In this document: piece after piece, positions 4,720-9,848 of the stretch
Numbering within the stretch: the stretch's first letter is position 1
Layout: every line of letters begins with the position of its first letter
Origin: Anaerolineales bacterium
GTDB taxonomy: Bacteria > Chloroflexota > Anaerolineae > Anaerolineales > Villigracilaceae
Assembly: GCA_016928525.1 (NCBI GenBank)
Contig: JAFGKO010000082.1
Location: 1 to 9,848, forward strand
Reading direction: 5' to 3'
DNA: 9,848 nt
Position numbers and translations under genes: made by a program
The notes under the pieces: model-generated
What the model was told of the DNA's origin: nothing
Databases searched by the model: none
Seen by the model: the letters and a program-made list of their open reading frames with translations, nothing else

Positions 4720-5682
4720 CTAGACATACCTCCCAAACCAATCCAACGTGCGCGCCCAAGCGGCAGTCGCGGCTTCGGCGTTGTAGCGCGTACTGGTGTC
4801 GTTGTGGAAGGCGTGGTCGGCATTGGGATAGATCTCTTTTTCGAAAACCTTGCCGTTCGCCAACATGGCCGCCTCTATGCGTTCAGCCGTGCCTGTGATG
4901 CGCCCATCCAGTTCGCCATAGATCGCCAGCACAGCCGCCTGGATGCGCGGCAGGTCTTCTTCGGGCGGCGGCGGTCCGTAGAACGGGACAGCCGCTTTGA
5001 GTTCCGGCATTTCGACCGCCATCAGCCAGGTCACGCCGCCGCCGAAGCAAAAGCCCACCATCCCCACCCGCTCCGCATCCGCGAACGGCTGTTCCCCTAA
5101 ATAAGCCCATCCGCTCCTGAAATCGGACACGAACTGGCTTGGGTCGATGTTGCCCAGCGCGCCCGGGACGTTCGATTCGCCCACCTGCGGGGAGCCTCCC
5201 TGCCGCGAGAGCAGGTCGACCGCCAGCGCGACGTAACCAGCCATCGCCAGACGACGGGTCACATCCTCGATGTGGGGCGTCAGGCCGCGGTTCTCGTGGC
5301 AGACCAGAATGACCGGCTTTGACCCGTCTCCGCTTGGGCGGGCCAGGTATCCCAACAGAGTAGCGCCATCGCCCGAAAATTCAACTGGGCCGGCCTCAAT
5401 CGACGCTCCACTCGGGCTGACAGTAGCATCGCCCGGTTCGGTTGGTGCAACTACCGGCTCCTGCGTAGCCTGTGGCTGTGTGGCTTCAGGTATAGAAGTC
5501 GTTAGCTGGGTAGCTTTGCTTTCTGCAAGCGGCGCTGGCGCGCAAGCGGCCAGGATCGATTCGGCAACCAGCAAACTCCCCGTCACAGAAGCGATCAATT
5601 TGAGCGCGTCGCGCCGCGTCAGGCGTCGCTCCTGATAATCTTCTGCAAACTCATCCACCAGGTACCGCTGAAAGGTATTCAT
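4720..5682 (-). CDS. Exported dienelactone hydrolase family lipoprotein
   Basis: A 320-residue alpha/beta hydrolase. The N-terminus has a twin-arginine motif, TRRDALK (22-28), then a hydrophobic stretch and a lipobox LAAC (44-47, lipidated Cys47). It should therefore be exported folded by Tat and anchored as a lipoprotein. A Thr/Pro/Ala/Glu-rich linker (about 48-98) separates it from the catalytic domain. That domain shows VILVCHENRGL (124-134), nucleophile elbow GFCFGGG (210-216) with Cys212, YGELDGRI (255-262) with Asp259, and NADHAFHN (287-294) with His290: the Cys-Asp-His triad of dienelactone hydrolases. The natural substrate may be an ester or lactone and is not known. The ATG has a strong Shine-Dalgarno sequence (AAGGAGAG). 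It is divergent from the spermidine-synthase-like gene. Confidence 0.9.
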   Translation of the reverse strand: MNTFQRYLVDEFAEDYQERRLTRRDALKLIASVTGSLLVAESILAACAPAPLAESKATQLTTSIPEATQPQATQEPVVAPTEPGDATVSPSGASIEAGPVEFSGDGATLLGYLARPSGDGSKPVILVCHENRGLTPHIEDVTRRLAMAGYVALAVDLLSRQGGSPQVGESNVPGALGNIDPSQFVSDFRSGWAYLGEQPFADAERVGMVGFCFGGGVTWLMAVEMPELKAAVPFYGPPPPEEDLPRIQAAVLAIYGELDGRITGTAERIEAAMLANGKVFEKEIYPNADHAFHNDTSTRYNAEAATAAWARTLDWFGRYV

Positions 5683-5761
5683 TTTCTCTCCTTATCGCTA
5701 AAGCTTTTATTCGGACAAAATTGATGCGGATTACTAATTCTAACCCATTCCGTAAGGCAGA

Positions 5762-5791
5762 CTGCCAGTCCGTCCCACCTTGGGGTACACT
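5762..5791 (+). promoter_or_regulatory. Leaderless-type promoter of the spermidine-synthase-like gene
   Basis: CTGCCA (5762-5767), 18 nt, TACACT (5786-5791), then 6 nt to GTG 5798. No Shine-Dalgarno sequence precedes GTG 5798. The exact 6-nt gap repeats that of both DUF1697 promoters and is the reason for preferring this start over TTG 5780, which lies upstream of the -10. Confidence 0.5.
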
Positions 5792-5797
5792 TTAAAC

Positions 5798-8239
5798 GTG
5801 ACTCGTTCCTTACGCCTCAGTCTCTTCCTGCTCTCCGCCGCGGCACTGACCTTCGAGATCACGCTCACGCGGGTCTTTTCGGTGGCGCAGTTCTATCACT
5901 TCGCCTTCATGATCGTCAGCATCGCGCTGCTGGGCTTCGGCGCCAGCGGCACCGCGCTGACGATTTTCCCCAAACTCGGGCGAAACGATCCGCGCCGCGC
6001 CCTGGGCCTGCTCGGGCTGGCGACCGGCGTCAGCCTCCTGGGCGCGTACCTGCTCACCAACCTGTTGCCCTTCGACTCCTTCAGCATCGCCTGGGACCGC
6101 CGGCAGGTAGGTATCCTGGTCTTACACTATCTGGCCCTGGCCACGCCCTTCTTCTTCAGCGGCATGGCGGTCGGCCTGCTGCTGGACGCCTCCCCCAAGT
6201 CCGCCGGGGAGATATACGCGGCCAACCTGTTCGGTTCGGCGCTGGGCTGTATATTCGCCATGATCGCGCCTCCATTTTTGGGCGCGGAAGGCGCGGTCAC
6301 CTTGAGCAGCGGGCTGGCTGCGCTGGGAGCGCTGGTCGGCCTGAAAAGCGGTAGCAGGCATGGGCGTGGTTTCGAAGCGTCCGCCGTCCTCCTGCTGGTA
6401 CTCATCTGCCTCGACCTGGGTCTGCGCTTCGCGGGGAATCCTGGCCTGCCTTTCATGGAACTACATCTCTCACCGTACAAGGGCTATTCCTATGTGGCGC
6501 AATATCCGCAGGCTGAACTGATCTACCGCCGCTGGAACGCCTTCTCGCGCGTGGACGTGGCGCGCAGCGGGAGCATCCATTCGATCCCCGGGCTCAGTTA
6601 CCGTTACCTGGAGCCGCTGCCGGGGCAGGATGGGATCTTTGTGGACGGCGACGACCTGAGCGCGCTCCTGCCCGAGGAAGCGGATATGTCGTTCAGCAGT
6701 TATCTGCCCACGGCGCTCCCGTTCGAACTGCGACCCGGGGCCTGCGCGCTGGTGCTCGAGCCGCGTGGCGGCCTGGACATTCTGGCCTCCCTGGCCCTGG
6801 GCGCTGAACACGTGAAGGCCGTGGAGGGTAACCCGTTAGTCGTTGCTGCAGCCAAGCACATATACGCGCAACCTGACGTGGGACTTATCCTGGAAACGGG
6901 CCGTACTTACCTGCGCCGCGAACGCACACAGACTTATGACGTCATCATCCTTTCGCTCACGAATTCCTACCATCCGGTACGCTCCGGCGCCTACAGCCTG
7001 GGGGAAGATTATCGTTATACTGTCGAGGCCTTTCAAGACGCTATCGCTCGTTTGACCCCCAACGGCCTCTTGACCGTCACACGCTGGCTGCAGAACCCGC
7101 CCAGTGAGGGCCTGCGGGCCTTCGCGCTGGCAGTGACCGCCCTGGAAAGGAATGGTGGTCACCCAGAGTCGCAAATCGTCGCCTTCCGCGGCTATAACAC
7201 GATCACGGTCCTGGTCAAAAACGGGGATTACACGCTGGATGAGCTGGGAACCGTCCGCGCCTTTGCATCGGAGCGCGCCTTCGACCTGGTCTATGCGCCC
7301 GACCTCCACCCTGAAGAGACCAACCGTTATAACATCCTACCTGAACCCATCTACTACCAGACCTTCAACGAACTGCTTAACACCAAACCTCGCCAGGCTT
7401 TTTACAAAGCCTATCCCTTCGATGTCCGCCCGCCCACGGATGACCATCCCTTCTTTGGCCATTATTTCAAGTGGTCGCAGGCTGAGCAGGTTCTGGCCGA
7501 ATTGGGCCGCACCTGGCAGCCTTTTGGTGGTGCGGGTTATTTTGTCATTCTGGCCTTGCTCGCGCTCGCAACCGGGCTGGCGGGGTTGATCATACTGCTA
7601 CCACTTGCCATCCGCAGGCCGGTCAAGGAAACTGAGGGTCGCCAGCAGACATCCATCGTCCGGCCCTTGCTGTATTTCGGCCTGATCGGACTGGCGTTTC
7701 TGCTGGTAGAAATCCCTCTGCTGCAACGATTCATCCTGTATCTGGGAAACCCCGCTTACGCATTGACCGCGGTACTATTTTCTATTTTGTTGTTCTCGGC
7801 CATCGGCAGCCGATGGAGTCACCGCGTTTCTCACAGAATAGCCCTGTTGATGCTGGTATTCCTGGTCCTGATCGCCCCATTTGGACTGCCCCATATTTTC
7901 TCCCTCACCCTCGGTCTGCCCCTGGTATATCGTTTCCTCCTGACGGCCCTCATCCTCGCTCCCATTGGATTCCTGATGGGCATCCCTTTTCCGGCAGGCA
8001 TCCAGTGGCTGCAAACTTTACACACCAATGAGCAAGACATGACCGAACACGCTCAAGTCCCCTGGATGTGGGCGACCAACGGAGCCGCCTCGGTCGTGGC
8101 TTCGGTCCTGGCCGCGCTACTGGCTCTGACCTTTGGATTCAACTGGGTACTTGGACTGGGAGCCGCCTGCTACGCGAGCGCGCTGCTTACGGTATTGATC
8201 CGTCCGAAGGGGACCCCTGCTCGATCCCTGCCCCGGTGA
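5798..8239 (+). CDS. Polytopic membrane protein with spermidine-synthase-like domain
   Basis: 813 residues from GTG 5798. The N-terminal part (about 1-210) has six or seven membrane helices. The middle (about 310-470) is a SAM/dcSAM-binding Rossmann domain of the spermidine synthase superfamily: LEPRGGLDILASLALGA (320-336), acidic loop VEGNP (342-346), YDVIILSL (380-387), then SGAYSLGEDYRYTVEAF (396-412) and LTVTRW (425-430). RPPTDDHPFF (544-553) ends the soluble part. About six helices follow, with FLLVEIPLLQRF (634-645), LGNPAYAL (649-656), GIPFPAG (728-734) and NGAASVVASVLA (761-772). As I recall, this is a known but poorly characterised architecture. Asn389 sits where Asp is common, and the usual GGG reads RGG, so true aminopropyl transfer is doubtful. 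Its 3' end overlaps the convergent pcm by 53 bp. Confidence 0.88.
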   Translation: MTRSLRLSLFLLSAAALTFEITLTRVFSVAQFYHFAFMIVSIALLGFGASGTALTIFPKLGRNDPRRALGLLGLATGVSLLGAYLLTNLLPFDSFSIAWDRRQVGILVLHYLALATPFFFSGMAVGLLLDASPKSAGEIYAANLFGSALGCIFAMIAPPFLGAEGAVTLSSGLAALGALVGLKSGSRHGRGFEASAVLLLVLICLDLGLRFAGNPGLPFMELHLSPYKGYSYVAQYPQAELIYRRWNAFSRVDVARSGSIHSIPGLSYRYLEPLPGQDGIFVDGDDLSALLPEEADMSFSSYLPTALPFELRPGACALVLEPRGGLDILASLALGAEHVKAVEGNPLVVAAAKHIYAQPDVGLILETGRTYLRRERTQTYDVIILSLTNSYHPVRSGAYSLGEDYRYTVEAFQDAIARLTPNGLLTVTRWLQNPPSEGLRAFALAVTALERNGGHPESQIVAFRGYNTITVLVKNGDYTLDELGTVRAFASERAFDLVYAPDLHPEETNRYNILPEPIYYQTFNELLNTKPRQAFYKAYPFDVRPPTDDHPFFGHYFKWSQAEQVLAELGRTWQPFGGAGYFVILALLALATGLAGLIILLPLAIRRPVKETEGRQQTSIVRPLLYFGLIGLAFLLVEIPLLQRFILYLGNPAYALTAVLFSILLFSAIGSRWSHRVSHRIALLMLVFLVLIAPFGLPHIFSLTLGLPLVYRFLLTALILAPIGFLMGIPFPAGIQWLQTLHTNEQDMTEHAQVPWMWATNGAASVVASVLAALLALTFGFNWVLGLGAACYASALLTVLIRPKGTPARSLPR

Positions 8240-8969
8240 ACGGCACGAAGATCACACCGCCCATACTGTAAGCCGTTACATCCTGGCCTGTTTTGACGAA
8301 TTTCCATAGCGTCTGGTATCCGCCCGGCGGGCCAATCGGGATGACCAACCGCCCGCCTTCGGTCAATTGCTCTACCAGGGGAGCAGGCAGATGATCAGGC
8401 GCAGCGGTCACGATAATGGCATCGAAGGGTGCGTACTCGGGCCAGCCATAATAGCCATCAGCCTGCTTAACCTTGACCTCAGAGTAACCTAAATCATCCA
8501 GGCGCGTCGCTGCGATTTCAGCCAGTTCAGGCACAATCTCGATTGTGTAGACATCAATGCCCTCCAACTCCGCCAGCACAGCCGCCTGGTAACCCGAACC
8601 TGCGCCGATCTCCAACACCTTCTCCCCGGGCTGCAATTCCAGCAACTCTGTCATCCAGGCAACGATGTAAGGCTGCGAAATCGTCTGGCCATATCCAATG
8701 GGCAAAGGATGATCCTCATATGCTGCTTTGATGAAATCGGGTGGGACAAACAAGTGCCGCGGCACAGTTCGCATCGCTTCGAGTACCTCCGGGTCTGTAA
8801 TATCTCGCGCTTCGATCGTCGTTTCCACCATTTTCAAACGTTGCCCCTCGAATATATCTTGCGTGGCCCGCGAAAATTCAGGTTGTGCTGACTCTTCTGT
8901 CGACGCAGGCTTCGTCGCACAGGCTGCCAGAAGAAATATGAATATCCAGTTCCAAATTAGAATACGCAT
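8187..8969 (-). CDS. pcm: Protein-L-isoaspartate O-methyltransferase, predicted lipoprotein
   Basis: 260 residues. PCMT enzymes methylate L-isoaspartyl residues with SAM to start repair of damaged proteins. Family blocks are complete: VPRHLFVP (69-76), HPLPIGYGQTISQP (87-100), SAM motif I VLEIGAGSGYQAAVLA (118-133), acidic residue E144 in YTIEIV, DGYYGWPEYAPFDAIIVTAA (171-190), GGRLVIPIG (205-213) and FVPFTG (241-246). Unusually, the protein begins with a hydrophobic signal and lipobox LAAC (14-17), predicting an exported, Cys17-anchored lipoprotein rather than the usual cytosolic enzyme. The start overlaps the end of a nitroreductase stub by 13 bp. Only a weak AGG precedes it, so coupling to upstream translation is likely. 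The last 17 or so codons overlap the convergent gene. Confidence 0.9.
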   Translation of the reverse strand: MRILIWNWIFIFLLAACATKPASTEESAQPEFSRATQDIFEGQRLKMVETTIEARDITDPEVLEAMRTVPRHLFVPPDFIKAAYEDHPLPIGYGQTISQPYIVAWMTELLELQPGEKVLEIGAGSGYQAAVLAELEGIDVYTIEIVPELAEIAATRLDDLGYSEVKVKQADGYYGWPEYAPFDAIIVTAAPDHLPAPLVEQLTEGGRLVIPIGPPGGYQTLWKFVKTGQDVTAYSMGGVIFVPFTGAGIEQGSPSDGSIP

Positions 8970-9073
8970 TTGCCTATCTTTTTTCGTACTTGATCAAGTT
9001 TCTCCGCCTCTACCGGCGTGTCAGCATAGGCGCGGACGGAATGTCGCGCCTTGAGGGCCTCGAAGAATTCCAT
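8957..9073 (-). pseudogene. N-terminal stub of a nitroreductase-family gene
   Basis: A 38-residue ORF beginning MEFFEALKARHSVRAYADTP and continuing VEAEKLDQV, then RKKIGKCVF and a TAA. The opening matches the classic start of FMN-dependent nitroreductases (M-FF-x5-R-SVR-Y-D-PV--EKL), including the FMN-phosphate-binding R-S-R-like segment. Full proteins are about 170-200 residues, so 80% is missing and the pcm gene begins exactly at the break. AAGGAT upstream of its ATG is a usable ribosome site, 23 nt after the EF-Tu-like stop. It may now act only as a translated leader for pcm. Confidence 0.7.
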
Positions 9074-9096
9074 TGGGGTTATCCTTATTGATTGAA

Positions 9097-9357
9097 TTAT
9101 GAGCTTGCCTCTATGACTTTGTATACGACATCGTGCTCGCGCGCCGGCTCGATAACTTTCATGGCGAAATCATCGCCCGGCTTCACGGAGTCCACATTTT
9201 TGTGCTCGATTTGCAATGAGGTGACTTTTTGGGTGAAGTCGGTTGTGTGCCCAAGAATGTGGATCTTGTCACCAACCTTCAATCCATCTTTGATAGTCAG
9301 CACGGCCACATTGATTTTGTTGAAGAAATGAGTCACATAACCAATTTCGACCTCCAT
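9097..9357 (-). CDS. Free-standing translation elongation factor (EF-Tu domain 2)-like protein
   Basis: A complete 86-residue protein with the beta-barrel pattern of EF-Tu/IF2 domain 2: GYVTHFFNKINVAVLTI (6-22), LKVGDKIHILG (26-36), TTDFTQKVTSLQI (38-50), VKPGDDFAMKV (58-68), DVVYKV (76-81). No GTP-binding domain is present or missing by truncation. Free-standing proteins of this size are often annotated 'translation elongation factor-like protein', and their role is unknown. ATG 9357 has a strong Shine-Dalgarno sequence (AAAGGAG, 7 nt away) and a TATAGT -10 about 30 nt upstream. It heads a three-ORF minus-strand run with the nitroreductase stub and pcm, and is more AT-rich than the membrane genes. 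Confidence 0.82.
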   Translation of the reverse strand: MEVEIGYVTHFFNKINVAVLTIKDGLKVGDKIHILGHTTDFTQKVTSLQIEHKNVDSVKPGDDFAMKVIEPAREHDVVYKVIEASS

Positions 9358-9387
9358 GGCTTACTCCTTTCAAATATTCTTATGCCT

Positions 9388-9393
9388 ACTATA
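9388..9393 (-). promoter_or_regulatory. -10 box for the EF-Tu-like gene
   Basis: On the minus strand TATAGT (9393 to 9388) is followed after about 12 nt by a start near 9381 and a leader of about 24 nt carrying the AAAGGAG site. The -35 is poor (CTGATG at 16 nt). On the plus strand the same bases give TATACT (9390-9395), so two -10-like boxes face opposite ways here. Confidence 0.4.
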
Positions 9394-9447
9394 CTTTAGC
9401 ATAAATCCACATCAGTTTTCTAGTCCCGTTTTACATTCGATGATTTC

Positions 9448-9567
9448 ATGGTAAAAATCCCCTATAAAGGCAACACCCTCTATTTTTGCACCGAGTCGTG
9501 TCTGAACGCCTTCCTTGCCGACCCCAAACGCTTCTTTTGCGCCCATAACAAAACGATTGCGGACTAA
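9448..9567 (+). CDS. Short YHS/TRASH-domain protein, possibly 5'-truncated
   Basis: A 39-residue ORF: MVKIPYKGNTLYFCTESC, then LNAFLADPKRFF and a short tail. The run Y-G-x-Y-FC-x3-C-x3-F-x-DP-x-F is the second half of a YHS (TRASH-like) metal-binding domain, with Cys14 and Cys18 as the metal-ligand pair. Most YHS domains begin with a CPVCGM block. That is absent here, and the frame is closed by a TAG at 9421 just upstream. ATG 9448 has no Shine-Dalgarno sequence. It is either a minimal stand-alone domain or a remnant. It lies 43 nt before fdhD on the same strand. A metal or sulfur-handling partner role is possible, but only context suggests it. Confidence 0.5.
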   Translation: MVKIPYKGNTLYFCTESCLNAFLADPKRFFCAHNKTIAD

Positions 9568-9574
9568 CATCCAT

Positions 9575-9580
9575 TACAAT
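9575..9580 (+). promoter_or_regulatory. Possible -10 box for fdhD
   Basis: TACAAT (9575-9580) lies in the 43-nt gap before fdhD and would give a start near 9587 and a leader of about 24 nt. No good -35 is visible at 16-18 nt, so fdhD may instead be read through from the YHS ORF. Confidence 0.2.
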
Positions 9581-9610
9581 TGACCTGACTTTATTGGTAT
9601 CGGAGCATCT

Positions 9611-9848
9611 ATGATCGAACCTCGTAAGCCCATACAATATCTTCAAATCAACGGCAAGAAACAAAAGTCCATCGCCGCTCATACCATCGTCGAGACGCCC
9701 GTTTCGCTCACCGTCAACGCCGAGGTTTGGACCACTTTCATGTGCACCCCGGTCCATCTCGAAGCCCTGATGGTTGGCTTCCTCTTCAACGAAGGCGTCA
9801 TCAACGGCATGGGCGAGGTGGCAAGTGTCCGTATCTGCGAACATGGCG
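9611..9848 (+). CDS. fdhD: FdhD, formate dehydrogenase accessory sulfurtransferase (5' part)
   Basis: 79 codons are visible before the window ends. The diagnostic FdhD N-terminal blocks are present: VETPVSLTVNAEVWTTFMC (27-45), TPVHLEALMVGFLFNEGVI (46-64). FdhD transfers sulfur to the molybdenum cofactor of formate dehydrogenases and is required for their activity in the cytoplasm. Known members are about 260-280 residues with a conserved CxxC loop further on, which lies beyond this window. ATG 9611 has a GGAG site (9602-9605). No formate dehydrogenase gene is in the window. The gene implies one elsewhere, perhaps just downstream. Confidence 0.9.
   Translation, partial: MIEPRKPIQYLQINGKKQKSIAAHTIVETPVSLTVNAEVWTTFMCTPVHLEALMVGFLFNEGVINGMGEVASVRICEHG

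Noticed and set aside
5780..5797. TTG start giving a six-residue-longer spermidine-synthase-like protein
   Set aside because: It would start upstream of the TACACT box and has no ribosome site. GTG 5798 fits the spacing seen in two other promoters.
6470..7309. Several 100-160 residue minus-strand frames opposite the large membrane gene
   Set aside because: They are GC-driven shadows of a well-supported gene, with no motifs or ribosome sites.
9446..9844. Long minus-strand open frame opposite the YHS ORF and fdhD
   Set aside because: No family features, and it is antisense to a clear FdhD coding frame.

Overview
The window looks like accessory-rich chromosome from a moderately GC-rich bacterium, most probably a member of the Chloroflexota (Anaerolineae-like). 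This is inferred from remembered family resemblance, not from a search. The pointers are a polytopic membrane spermidine-synthase-like protein, a PadR gene overlapping a 'permease-prefix' membrane protein, a free-standing EF-Tu domain-2 protein, and short dispersed palindromic repeats of the GTCATTGCGAG, GTCATTCTGA and AACCGCCAAG types. No CRISPR array, rRNA, tRNA or transposase gene was seen.

Layout: 1-560 holds a two-helix membrane ORF, the C-terminal scrap of a DNA methyltransferase and AT-rich leader DNA. 565-1110 is a class I SAM methyltransferase. 1141-1386 is a palindromic repeat followed by a promoter and the first 16 codons of a DUF1697 gene that then breaks down. 1387-1624 has no protein gene that I trust, but holds two promoters, a perfect 12-bp hairpin (possible small RNA) and a PadR-type operator. 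1625-3084 is a translationally coupled PadR regulator and membrane protein. 3145-3824 repeats the palindrome and promoter, here followed by an intact DUF1697 gene. 3957-4589 is an unrecognised six-helix membrane protein, flanked on both sides by repeats. 4720-5682 (minus) is a Tat/lipoprotein dienelactone hydrolase. 5798-8239 is the spermidine-synthase-like membrane protein. 8187-9357 (minus) runs EF-Tu-domain-2-like protein, nitroreductase stub, exported protein-L-isoaspartate methyltransferase. 9448-9848 (plus) is a short YHS-domain ORF and the start of fdhD.

Two themes stand out. First, there is much gene debris: four fragments (DNA methyltransferase tail, DUF1697 head, nitroreductase head, YHS domain without its usual front) sit beside palindromic repeats or fused to intact genes. 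Second, three start codons lie exactly 6 nt after a TATACT/TACACT hexamer, which predicts leaderless mRNAs. The PadR cassette, with its own consensus promoter and operator, lies between two diverged copies of the same repeat-promoter-gene head. I did not find a convincing new defence or mobile system. The best candidates for something undescribed are the hairpin transcript at about 1448-1506 and the small palindromes inserted into repeats.
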